DNA of 64,000 bases from Typha latifolia (taxonomy: Eukaryota > Streptophyta > Magnoliopsida > Poales > Typhaceae). The stretch is taken from positions 633,209 through 697,208 of the forward strand of contig CM034100.1 in assembly GCA_019914945.1 (NCBI GenBank). The letters run 5' to 3'. The notes beneath the pieces are model-generated. The model did not search any database, was not told where the DNA came from, and saw only the letters and a list, made by a program, of their open reading frames with translations. The position numbers and the translations under genes were made by a program. Below are positions 15,589-27,610 of this stretch, in pieces. The stretch's first letter is position 1. Each line of letters starts with the position of its first letter.

Positions 15589-18500
15589 ATGTCGGTGACT
15601 CCCAATCCCCACCGGAGATTAGGGTTTTCTGTAGCTCCGACTCCGTCGCCTTTCTTGACACCGCGCCCCGAGAGGCGGTCGCTGGACCTGAGATGGGTTG
15701 ATGGGAGCTCGTCATCCAGTCGCTACAATCGGGATCGAGAGGTCAATGTGCAAGTTATACTTAGATGCAGGTGGGATTTTGCTAGATTCACTCTTTGATT
15801 GAAGAATTATGATATGTTTCTTGCATAATTGATTAAGAGCATGCAATATCTTCACTACTTTTGTAAATATAGAGTGAATTAGGAAATGAGTTGTAAATGG
15901 TTTAGTTTTCATATAGGCAGGACAAGATGCCAGTAGTGCTTTAGGTCCTTAGTTGGCTGCAGAATCGTTATTTAATTTCTTTTTTTATTCGTTTTTTTCT
16001 CCGGTGACCAAACTAGGCCACTAAATGATGAAGAGCAAAAGTTGAATCTTCAAAAGGTGATATCTTGCAACGAACAAAGCAAAGAGGTGACTGTTTTACA
16101 GAGTTTAGTGAACAAGCAAGTAGACAGGACATTCACCTTCGATAAGGTTTGCAACTTTGAATTGTTCCTCATTTCATTTGTTATGGTTGTTACCTCATTT
16201 AATATCATGTCATACCCGTTTATTTTTTTAACCTTATCTTTCTTGATCTTTTTGTTCAGGTTTTTGGGCCCAAGGCCCAGCAAAGATCAATATATGACCA
16301 TGCTATCTCACCCATTGTTAATGACGTTCTTGAAGGTTACAATTGCACCATCTTTGCTTTTGGGCAGACAGGCACAGGAAAGACTTACACTATGGAAGGA
16401 GAGATGAGATCTAAGGTAGATGATTCTGATTGGATTTTGGATTTGCTGTATAGAGGAAATTTGGTGACTCAACACTGTGTTGTTTTCGTCCTAGGATCGT
16501 GATTTGCCGGCTGATGCTGGTGTCATTCCAAGAGCATTCTGCCATATATTTGATACTCTGGAAGCACGGAAGGCTGATTATAGTATTAGAGCAACTTTCT
16601 TTGAGCTATACAATGAAGAGATAACTGATCTATTAGCCATTGAGGATCACAATAGGTTTCCAGGAGAAAGACAAAGAAGACCAATATCTCTTATGGAAGA
16701 TGGCAAGGGTGGTGCAGTTCTAAGAGGCCTTGAAGAAGTTGTGGTCTATAGCCCTACTGAGATATATAGTCTATTGGAACGTGGGTCAGGAAGGAGGCGC
16801 AATGCCGACACTTTACTGAACAAGCAGAGCAGGTGATCTTTCTATATTAAAATTACCATGCTCTTGTGCTTGAAAGAGCTTTCATTGATTAGTGATTATA
16901 ATTCCTCGTCTTTGCAGCCGATCTCATTCTGTCTTTTCTATTACTATCCACCTAAAAGAATCAACAATAGGAAATGAGGAGCTTGTAAAATGCGGTAGGC
17001 TGAACCTTGTCGACTTGGCAGGCTCAGAGAATATATCTCGATCTGGTGCGAGAGAGGTAACTACTTTACATGACCTAGATACATGCTGATTTCAAAAGGC
17101 CTTATCATGATTCTCGATGCCATCGTATTGCAATATGGTGGATTGAAGATTTTGTAGATAATTCTCCAAACAGATGTTTCTGATATCATGGCACGTACTT
17201 TGCTTGATAAACCTTTACTGGATGATCAGTTGAATGTAACTTCGGCTACTGATGCTGTTGCAGCAAGATCCTGGATCTAGATTAACTAAAGTAGGAATAA
17301 AGCAAGAACGAACATTTCTGCTATTTTTGTTTACAACCCACATCTACGAGTGAGGTTGAGCATAAACAGGTTTACTATTAGATGAAGAAAGTGCATTGGA
17401 TTGTGATCTCCCTATGATATTCACAGTTTAAAACCCTAACCATGGTGATTACATGACTGGATCCCAGCAAACCTGGCACAAATACTAATAAAATTGTAGA
17501 GAACTTCATATAATGATATAAATATACATGTAGACTAGGTGGTTGTGTGCGTGTTTCTGTGTTTTTATATTTTTCATGTATAAAATACTTGAAAACCTAG
17601 TTTTTGTGTTGAGAACTCTGTAATAGATCCCTAATTGGTCTTATCATGTGTATAAGGATGTCTGGCTAAGTACTTAGTAGCCTCTGAGTCTTAGAATGGG
17701 CGGGACCATCTGAAAGTGCTTGCATGAGTTTACCGTCTATGAGTACAAGACACCATCACATAGTCCTTTGTTGATTCGCCAGTTACTCTTTGATTATCAG
17801 GCTCTTGTATTATCTACCAATTGTTCTATAGTTTGTAGCTTTAGGAATGATTAGAGAATCCAGCAGCCCAGAAAACAGGCCTAGCTACTTGTCAGCATGC
17901 CTAGTTTTTCAGAATCCTCACAATAAGTGACTTATCATTGTAGGTTTTCGTACTAAGTTTTTGGGGTTGGTAGGGAGAAGATGAGCAGTTGGTAACATAA
18001 TTGAGAATCAGGTTTCGGATAATTTGGATTGCCGTTGTAGTAGCCGGATCGGTTATTTTCTTATTTGTTTCTACTGTTATACTTGATACTAGAGTTTCTG
18101 AATAGTTTTCAACATCAAGCTTGCCACATCTTCTTCAACATTATTGATTTATAGCATGATGACAGAGTAGAGCAAGAGAAGCTGGGGAGACGAACAAGAG
18201 CTTATTAACACTTGGCCGTGTCATAAATGCCCTTGTGGAGCATTCTCTTCATGTACCTTATAGGTCTTTATAAATCATCTCTAAAACTACTATCTTAATG
18301 GATGTTACTAAATTTGGTTCTTTGCGTTTAGTTCATGTGAAACTTTCTCAACTTTGATCAGGGATAGTAAGCTGACAAGATTATTAAGAGAATCCTTGGG
18401 TGGAAAAGCAAAAACGTGCATCATAGCAACAGTATCTCCATCGATTCACTGTTTAGAGGAAACTCTAAGCACACTTGATTATGCTTATCGTGCTAAGAGC

Positions 18501-21500
18501 ATTAAAAACAAGCCAGAGGTTTGATGCTTCTATCCGCTAAAAAGTCATTAGCATGCTAAGCATATTAGAAGCTTTCAAGCATCTACATATTTGATTTACA
18601 GGTTAACCGAAAAGTGTCGAAATCAGTGCTCCTGAAGGATCTTTATATAGAAATTGAAAGAATGAAGCAAGGTTTGCCAGTACTTTGGTGTTGTCTATAC
18701 AAAATTATCTTGTTGTACTTTGTAATCTGCAAGGTTCTAACCAATGTACATTCAGATGTAAAAGCTGCAAGAGAGAAGAATGGTGTTTACATTCCTCAAG
18801 ATAGATTTGCACAGGATGAGGCAGAAAAGAAGGTCTCGCTCTCAGGAAAAGAATAATATTAGGACAGACTTTTGCTTTTTGTTCATATAAGCAACTTAGT
18901 CAATTTCTTGCTCACCATCATTAACAACTAATTCATCATGCAGTCAATGGCTCTGAAGATAGAGCAGTTGGAGTTTGACTTGGGTCAAAAGAGCAAGGTG
19001 AGGTTTTTCCTTATCTCAATGTTTACTTCACTTTTATCTCTTTGTGGTGAGGAATATCACTTTTTTCCTTCACCACAGCAAGCTGATAGATTTAAGGAGC
19101 TCTACAATGTTGAACAAGAACGTAAGTTGGATTTGGAAAGTCAGCTTAGGGAGTGTAAGGTGAATTTTTTTCCTGTGGATGTATTTATTTCTTCTTCTTA
19201 TTGTTCATTACTCCAGATGTAAATCTATTATGGTTTAGGTAAATCTTGAAAATACCAGGAGGGCCTTCCTAGATCTTGAGGAAGTCCACAGAAGAACAAA
19301 CCTATCGCTAAAGGAAAAGGATTTCATCATTTCAGGTTTGCTAACTTCTGGTAAGGCTAAGAAAACCAGCTTTAGTGAATTTACATAAGCAAGCTCGATT
19401 TATCATTTTCTCAGTTAATACTTTGATTTGAAATAGAGCATGCTATTCTGGAACGTGCAAAGGAACTGCATACTATTTTAGAAAATGCAGCGGAAGATAG
19501 GCCAGTTCTTCTGGCCAAAATAGGTAAATAACTATATTAGCTCACTAGAAACGCACATCATTCCTTTTCTTTTTTTTCTTTCTTCTTCTTCTTTTCTTAT
19601 TTTTTGTTGTTTAACATGGTTACAACATGCACTTCTGTAGAACGGCAATCACAAACGCAAAAAGAAAATAAGGAGTTGATCCAAAATTTTGGGTCTGATC
19701 TTCATAATAGCCTCAAAACCTTACAAAACACTGTGGTTGGATCAGTTTGTGAACAACATCAGTTTCTGAGATATATGGAGGAACGCATGAGCACATTCCT
19801 TGCGAACAAATGTGAGGTAAAATTGTTAGATTTCTCTCTTTGAACTCTTATGTGTTCCAATACTTATTTAGTTCTAGTTTCTTTCAGGCAGCCAAATTCT
19901 TGGAATTGAGAATTGAGAAAACCAAAGAGATATACACTTCAGGAGTTCGGCAAATGAAAGAGCTCTGTAATACACTGCAGAAGAAATCTGTCATAGACTT
20001 GGAGGAGTTGAGTTTAACATTTGCAACCCAGAGAATGGCTGTTGAAAATGTATGAACTAAGATGAGAGTTGATACCTCCATAAATGTGACTGCAGATACT
20101 TGAATTATTTAGTTAATTTTTATTTTTTTCTCTTTCTGTACTGTTTGCAGTTTCTGGTCACTGCAGCTTCTGAAGCTGAGCAAGTTCTTAGTGGTGTTCA
20201 GTTATCCCTGGCTGAACTTAAAGACCTATTAGTTTTCTCTTCTCAACAACAAGAGATGGTACACGATACTTGGAAGTCGATTTCAGTTTTTCTAAAAATG
20301 TGTTACACAATCCTCTGTTTCTTGGGTAATTATAGGTATCGCAGCGGAATCTTGCCTCAACACAAGCTATCTCAAGGACAGCATTGGATTTTTATAGCGA
20401 TCTAGAGATCTGTGCCTCTAGACTTATGAAACATATTGAAGAACATCGAACGGATAAGTTACTTTGGCAAGCAGACTTTGAAAAGGCATTTCAGGTCGTT
20501 GCTAATTTTAAATATGTTGTCATGGATAACTTCTGGGGATATGAGTTCATTCTATGCTTCTTATTTCAGGAGGTATCTGCTAAACAGGAAAAAGAAGCAG
20601 TTGACAAGATTGCTGAGGTATTAGCAAGCTTGACAACTACAAAAACGAACATGGTCAGCATTCTTAACTGTAATTCTTCATCTTGTTTGACAGAAGAAGA
20701 ACAATTGCATATCATGATTTTGAGTCATCAATTATCGTAATGAACAGGTCTCAGAAGCCATAAGTAGGTTACAGGAAAAATGCAGTGAAGAGAGTAATAA
20801 GCTACAGCTAGATTTGTCATGCATGCAGCGAGTTTCAGACAACACTAAAAAGCAGTGGATTGCCTACATAGAAAAGATAGAAAGCCAATTCCATGAGGAT
20901 GCATCTTCAAGTGCTAAAATCAAGTCTAATATGGAAAATGTCTTTCAGCATTGGTATATTTCTTCTTGCTTCGCCCATATTTGCTATTATGTGAATCACA
21001 GAAGTAGATTTATGTACTCATTAGCTTTTATAAATTCATGTTCTATATGAATATTGAGCCAAATATTGGCATTCCCTTTTTGCAGCTCAAACAGAGTAGA
21101 TCAGTCTATATGCCATTGGTCACATTCTCTGTTATCCATAGATCAGCTTAATAAGGATTACGGTGTGGAAATTGGTTATTTAATTGAGTAAGTAGCATTT
21201 GTGAATGAATTGAGTAGGTACCTACAGTTCAATGACGACTATTTTCTGTAATTTAAGTTTCCAAGTGCTCGTCTATGTTCTTTTGCAGAAGAAGAAACCA
21301 AAATAATGAAAATATTCTGGAAGAATTCGCATCCTTGTCTTCACAGGCTGCTGGAGAGTTTGATGAAGCGATCTGTGATTTACTGGCTGCTCCAAAGAGT
21401 AACTTCACTTGTTTAGAACTTCTATTTTCTCCCAATATAAGTACACAAACATTTTACCTTATAGGATACAATGATTACTGCCAGATTCTCTTCTGCTGGA

Positions 21501-22316
21501 TTGTGAAGCTAGAGAAGAAATGAAGTACATATCGGCTTCCTGCCAGGATAATTCAAAATCATTGCAAGACAATCACAGTGAAAGCATAGAATCTATCAGA
21601 AGCACTGTAGACGAGTACCTTGTAAAGGATTATTGTGTAAGTTTCGAACTCGTCCATCTCATTTACTCTTCATACATGCAAAAACAGTTACATTGTCTAG
21701 CTTGAGTTATCAAAGTGCACATTTATCTGTTACCTTTGAGACTGTAATTATAGTCACTAAAGGGACTTGTGGAAGGGAGAAGCATGAAGGGTTAGTGGCC
21801 ATTGATCTGGCAATTCATTACTTTGACATGCAACATTTCCAGCTCAGTTTGACTTTGTTATTTGCTCTTGCGATTGTATTTTGTTGTATTTATTGTGGAA
21901 AGGAACTTTAACATTTTTCAAAGTAATTCCTTTGTTTCTGCACCCAGTCTAATAGTTGCCAATAAGATTAATCTTTATGAATGTAAGATCTCGGCTGCTT
22001 GCAGTCTATTTCGATTACCATCTCCTGACCATTCCCTTCGGTACTTCCTTTGTTGTTATGAGCTAAGTTGAAAGCATTTGATATTGCCAACTAATCTTTA
22101 GTTGCTGAACAGGTTGATAGTCCAATTAGGAACAGTATCCGAGTCCAAGCAATTGTTGTGCCAAGCTTGACATCGATTGAGGAATTGCAGACATCTTTGA
22201 CTGATCTGGTTGCAGAATTTAAATCAGAGGACAGACTGAAAGGTGAATCAGAAGGAAAAGAACAGATGTATCGACCATTACAAACACCAAGAAGTCCACT
22301 TATACCTATCAATTGA
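15589..22316 (+). CDS. KIN5: Kinesin-5 (BimC/KRP125-type) motor protein
   Basis: A complete gene of 23 exons closing to 1042 residues, the usual size for plant kinesin-5. Exons: 15589-15770, 16017-16146, 16260-16415, 16495-16832, 16918-17056, 18166-18263, 18362-18518, 18602-18671, 18756-18832, 18944-18997, 19079-19159, 19239-19335, 19437-19523, 19641-19816, 19888-20049, 20151-20258, 20336-20494, 20570-20653, 20748-20953, 21086-21187, 21289-21398, 21485-21636, 22113-22316. The motor domain holds the P-loop GQTGTGKT (139-146), switch I NKQSSRSHS and switch II DLAGSE, followed by [10 protein letters not shown] long coiled-coil stalk follows, and the tail ends in TPRSP, a CDK-like site. Kinesin-5 tetramers crosslink antiparallel microtubules in spindle and phragmoplast. 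Residues 316 and 324 (motif [12 protein letters not shown]) depart from the usual GRAREAGEINKS. Confidence 0.95.
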
Positions 22317-23660
22317 TACAGCAAGTACATTGTCAACTGGTAGGCAAAGTAATTATGTTGTATATAGTAAGAAATGTTTGTAACATCTGTTGGGGTTAGA
22401 GATCACTGACATGTATTGTCTGTAGGACATTTGAAATGATGAGATGATGCAGCTTGCTCATATCGCTATTTGTGGTTTTGGTTAATTAGCTGAGTCTTCA
22501 ATTCTGTATATGAAACTTCAGACCAGATTTAAAATTTGTAACTTATGGAATCAAGAGCACATATATTCTTGTCTTAACTGTATCTTTGATGTCTCCACAG
22601 CCTTTAAGGAGCTACAAGAATAAATGAAGGCTATAGCTTGGATAGCCATGAAGAATCCATTGTGAAATACTCCAATTTGATTCTCTTCTTTTTCCTGAGT
22701 TGGTCAGGTTGGGAGATGAAAAGCAAAACCTGAGTCCTCCAGTCTGTACAAGAAAAGGGAAAAAAAACTTGTTTGATTATGACCTGGGTCCTGATGGCCC
22801 AAAAGCTAGTGAGTATACTGTTTCTGCATGTTGACAGGTAACATGGCAGCCACCTGGCCATCCAAGTGGTCCAACATTTCTGATGGTCCAGACACTGAAA
22901 GCACCTCCAATTTAAGGCCCAACAAAGCTGGGAAAGAGTGGTTGAGGGCACATTCACAAGAGGGTCAGGTCCCTGTGTGGTAAAGCCAATTTTTTCTGTG
23001 AAGATATTAGAAGCGATTGCGCTGATTCCAATTCAATTGAGTTACTATCCTAATCGGTCTGGGAGCTCTCTGTGTAGGTTTTTCTATCTTTTTTATGTTG
23101 GTTCTTCCACATGAGCAATGTTGAACTTATCTTTAAGTTATTATGTATTGTTTGGATGTGTTTCTGATGCAATGTGCATAGTATTGCAACAGCTAATCCA
23201 ACAGTCTTGGCTAGTAGTGCATGTCTGACAAATACTTTTCTTTTATCTGCTGTACCACATCAGTGGATGATGGATAAATTGGGACTAAATCACTTTGGGG
23301 GCATGAGAGCCTCATTTAGCCTGATCCTTAGCTTTTTGAACAGGTGGTTATTGACTCTCATAGTGTAGAACAGTTTGAGACAATAATAAGGGATAATATT
23401 GCTGCATCCTGGCTTAGCTTTTGTTACTAGATACTCTATTGAATGAGAATGATGGGTGCACTATTTGATGATAAGTTGGGTATGTATAAGCACTGATAAA
23501 GTAACATCGGGTAGGAAACCGTTGAAAAGCCATTGGAAAGATGCTATCTTGCTTTGGTTTGAGCCACTCATGCATTAGGACAAAGCTCGCCTCACCACAA
23601 AGTTGGTCACAGTTTATTTCCCTATGACCCCTCCTTGACACTAGAGTCACATAATTAAAT

Positions 23661-23714
<54 letters not shown>

Positions 23715-26519
23715 CATGCTCTACTTTTACTATGTTTGTGACACCCTATATATATATATATACACACACACACAAAAACATGCTCTACTTTTACTAACTT
23801 GTTTGTGACACCCACACCCATCTCTTATTAATTTATTTTTTCTAGTGTGGCCTTTCCTAGATCCTAAAACCATCCTATATTTAGTCGACTTGTACCCCTT
23901 TTTTCTCATAGGTCAGCAATCAATAATGTTATGTCGATAAACACTCTACAAACACTTTTTTTTAAATGGCATCATTTGAGCTAACGATGAATATAAAATA
24001 GAGAGATACTATCAATGGACAAGCTGATAACACATCATCTTATTTGTAAAATGCTTATAAAGTATTTGTTGACATTGCATTAGTATTACTCAATAGCAAT
24101 ATATCTTGTCCCTTTTTGCCTCCAATGTAGTGGCTCTCATGAATCCAAGAAGTATTTGGATAATCCTATGAACAGAAGAATAGAGTTATCCTCTAACCGA
24201 CCAAGCCCTAGTGAGATCTGCCACACTCCAACAAGGGAGGCCACAAAGCAACCTAGAATCTATCTATCTTGCTACGTGCTAATTGTTTTGATATCCTCCA
24301 ACCCATTGGAGACACATACGAGAGAGGGGCTCAGTTGCATTCAGCCAATATTGAAAAGGCCAATATGATGAGGAACAAAGGATTGATGAGGGCCTAGAAG
24401 ATTAAAAGGAAGAAAAAAGAACAGAAAAGTTGGAAGGACATAGAAAGGGCCAAGTGGGTTGTCCATATTCAGATGGTGGTGTCCATGTCAGCTTACCTCA
24501 TTTTTCTGGCTAATCCGCACTTTGGTAGATACTTCTACACAAACATATGCCTTTTCTATTGGCTTTCTATAATTCTAATTATAGAGTTCATTTTAAAAAT
24601 ATAATATAAATATGTAGAAATGCACAAAAGCAATTCAGTTTTAAAAGCAGCTTGTGTCGTATACATACCATTCTGCTGTCGACTTCTGATACATACCATT
24701 ATGTTCGACTTCTGATCGAGTGTTATTATAAGAGTGTATTTAGTTGATAAAATTTAGGAGAAAAAAATTATAAAATTTTTTAGCACAATAGATTCTAGTA
24801 AGTAATCATGACTTATTAGTACTTGATAAAAATAAATCATTATTGTAATTAATAATGCCATGCAGTACCTCTCTTATTTTAGAATAGGAAGCAAAATGAG
24901 AGAATTTGAATGATTTTAGGAAAGTGGACAATTCACTTTTCACTCTAGTTTCTTTATCTGAACATAGTGAAGTAGTAGACTCGTAGAAAGTTGTCATTTT
25001 CTTTTTCTACTTTTCGTTAGTTAAACAAACCCTAGACATCGTTTTATTCATGCATAAAAACTTTTAAAAATAATTTTATAAACATCTCTCAAATGACTTT
25101 ACTCACATTTATTTTTTTGTTGTAAAATATAATTATTATTTTGGATAAGTTTATGTAAGAATTTATGTTTGGTTACTAACTATAAATAAGTATGTTAATT
25201 ATACTAAAAAATTTGTTTAGAAAATGTGTATGATTTTATTATACTTTTTATCCGCGATAAATTTTGTGCATAAATTATCGTGACTTATCTTATACAATGT
25301 TTGACCAAAATATATATAAATAAGTATTTAATTATAAAATATACTTAAGATAATCGTAATTAATGAATTAATATCTCAAAAGCCAAGAGAAGAAGATTGG
25401 AATAGTACAGAAAATTGTGCATGAACGTGGATCTCTTTCCCTAAGAGGTCTCAAATGCTTGCTCATTAGAGACTCAGAGAAATCAAATCAAAGAAAATAT
25501 CAATCCATCTAACAAAATAAGCTTAATCTCTAGCTAAAATTGACAATTAAGCCAATAAGTACACTAACCTTCTAGGTAATACGGGTAATGAGATCTGATT
25601 CAGAGATAAAAATCATGTAGTACTCGAGGTACACAGGTTGATCAAATATTAAAGATAAAGTTATTCGCATATATACATATCCGGTCATACGCAACCCTCC
25701 TCTTTATCAATAAAAAATATATCTACCATACTATTATAGAAATGAGAAGATAATATAAGATATTAGCAAGAAAGTTAGTAGATGATTCTTTACTCGACCA
25801 GCAGTGACTTACTGAGGTCCACAGAATCTTTTGGATTTTGTCGTATCTCTCAAAAATAAAATCCATTATGTGATCTCTCAAAAATAAAAATCCATTATGT
25901 GCGTTAATATACCATCTTATGGTTGACCTACAATTTGGGTAAGCTTATCCGACCGATTTGACTTTCATTCACATCCTAATGTGAGAGATTTAGGAAAAAG
26001 AAAAACTAATTCTTAAAAGAAACTGAATAGGCTTTGTCCCAAACACCACGCACACACACCCACAAATTGAATTGAAAATTTCATCTCTTCAATGAGACCA
26101 CAAAAAAGGAAAGGAAAAGAATAGCTCCACTCTAGTAGAAGCAGGTTTTTGCCACAGTAAAAGGATAGAAAAAAAAAAGAGAGAAAAAGAAAGAAGAAAG
26201 GTGTTGCAAAAGGAAAGGGAAGGAGACAAAACTTTTGGAAACAATTGACTAATGACTACAATGGGCCTGGGGTCCTTGTTGGCAAAGTAATCTTCTGGGT
26301 ACTCTTTGATGTCCTTGCAAGGACATCGTTCTCACCCATTCCATTCCACTAGTCACGATTAGGTAACGGAGCTACTTAAAATTGGGGAGGGGAGGTACTT
26401 AATAACCACTTCGGGTAAGTGGGAGATCTTACACAGCCCCGAAGATGCACACTAATACCATCACGACAACGGACGGAAAGAGACTAAGCACGACGTCACC
26501 CAACCATCCCCTCTCCTCC
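22317..26519. other. Gene-free spacer between kinesin-5 and MYB
   Basis: The first few hundred bases are kinesin-5 3' flank. A locally duplicated TA/CA microsatellite block lies at about 23659-23812. From about 24560 to 26000 the sequence is strongly AT-rich with no recognisable element. No exon chain could be built. The final few hundred bases are presumably the MYB promoter. Confidence 0.55.
23659..23812. repeat. Duplicated (TA)n(CA)n block with unique flank
   Basis: A TA run passes into a CA run and then AAAACATGCTCTACTTTTAC and a GTTTGTGACACCC-like segment. The same order (TA run, CA run, same flank) follows immediately at about 23750-23812 with a shorter CA run. This is a tandem duplication of roughly 75-90 bases including unique sequence, probably by slippage or unequal exchange. 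Confidence 0.85.
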
Positions 26520-26526
26520 TATAAAA
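26520..26526 (+). promoter_or_regulatory. TATA box of the MYB gene
   Basis: TATAAAA, 123 bases upstream of the chosen MYB start at 26643. In-frame upstream ATGs at 26445 and 26526 lie before or within the TATA box and would be outside the transcript or at its very edge, so this element decides the start. Confidence 0.6.
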
Positions 26527-26642
26527 TGCAACGAAAGGGGCAGAAAGGCTTAACACACAACACGAGCCCAAGGGTGAGTTTTAACAGGGGGGAGTCGGGC
26601 AGCGAGAAGAAGCTCGTGAGGGGGAAGGAGGAGAAGTCGGCG

Positions 26643-27610
26643 ATGGTGGTCTCGAGATCCGTGCTCCGGAAGGGCCCGTGGACGGAGCAGGAGGACCTCC
26701 AACTGGTATGGTTTGTGGGGTTGTTCGGTGAGCGTCGTTGGGATTTTTTGGCAAAGGTGTCAGGTTTGAGCGGTGGCGGGGGATAAGAATAGGAATAGCC
26801 CTCCTTATTCGGGCTATGACAAGGGATAAATGGGTATTATTCCCGGTTTAACCTGCATGGCTTCCTGTTGTTGTAGGTCTCAATAGAACAGGCAAGAGCT
26901 GCAGGCTACGTTGGGTTAACTACCTCCACCCCGGCCTCAAACGTGGCCGGATGACTCCCCAGGAGGAGCAACTTGTCCTTGAACTCCATGCTAAATGGGG
27001 CAATAGGTTTGCTTCAATCGATCATATAGTATATAATTATATTATATCCATTTCCCTATTCCATTTAACACAAATCCTATATAAACTTCTTACTTGCAGT
27101 AGTGATCGCGTAGATATGGTTGTTCTGAAATTTGAATGGACTTACCTGCGTGCTTGTAGGTGGTCTCGGATTGCGCGGAAGCTTCCGGGCCGCACGGATA
27201 ACGAGATCAAGAACTACTGGAGGACCCACATGAGGAAGAAGGCACAGGAGGAGAAGAGGAGCTCATCGTCCCCTTCCACGTCTACTTCATCCTCGTCGAG
27301 CAGCGAAGCTCCATCGGAGGTTGGACCTGAGAAGCATGAGTGTGATGATAGTAAAGAAGGCAGCAGCTCCTTGATGACGGGGTTCGGGGAAGACGAGGAG
27401 GGTGTGAAGGGATACCCAATGGACCAGCTCTGGAATGAGATTGCTGCGTCGGAGCCGGTGATCAGCGAGATGAGCTTTGAGGAGTACAACCTCTCACGCC
27501 ATTCCATGCCTTCTCCCATGTGGGAGTACTGCCCTGAGTCCCTGTGGAGGATAGATGATGAAGAGTACAAGATGCTCCTTACTCCAGATCATGATCTCTC
27601 AAACTCCTAG
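26643..27610 (+). CDS. R2R3-MYB transcription factor, MYB48/MYB59 type
   Basis: Three exons: 26643-26763, 26877-27006 and 27160-27610, giving 233 residues. R2 begins [14 protein letters not shown] and includes [21 protein letters not shown]3 contains [20 protein letters not shown] and [20 protein letters not shown]. After a Ser-rich stretch the C-terminal part is acidic, with motifs MDQLWNEI and a final Trp/Glu-rich segment, as in Arabidopsis MYB48/MYB59, regulators linked to root growth, nutrient and stress responses. R3 starts with Met where most MYBs have a first Trp or Phe, which is normal for this subgroup. Arabidopsis MYB48/59 are known for conserved alternative splicing. Here intron 1 (113 nt) contains an early in-frame stop, while intron 2 (153 nt) is open and in frame. 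Confidence 0.92.

Noticed and set aside
17057..18165. Possible extra exons in the 1.1-kb kinesin-5 intron 5
   Set aside because: The motor sequence is continuous between exons 5 and 6 (..SGARE then SRAREAGE..), so nothing is missing.
21459..21523. Use of the TTATAG acceptor at about 21463 for kinesin-5 exon 22
   Set aside because: All three frames from that acceptor reach stops. The acceptor at 21483-21484 gives an open frame that closes phase with its neighbours.
26445..26642. Upstream in-frame ATGs extending the MYB protein by up to 66 residues
   Set aside because: They lie upstream of or at the TATA box (26520-26526). The extension is not MYB-like, and related proteins start shortly before R2.
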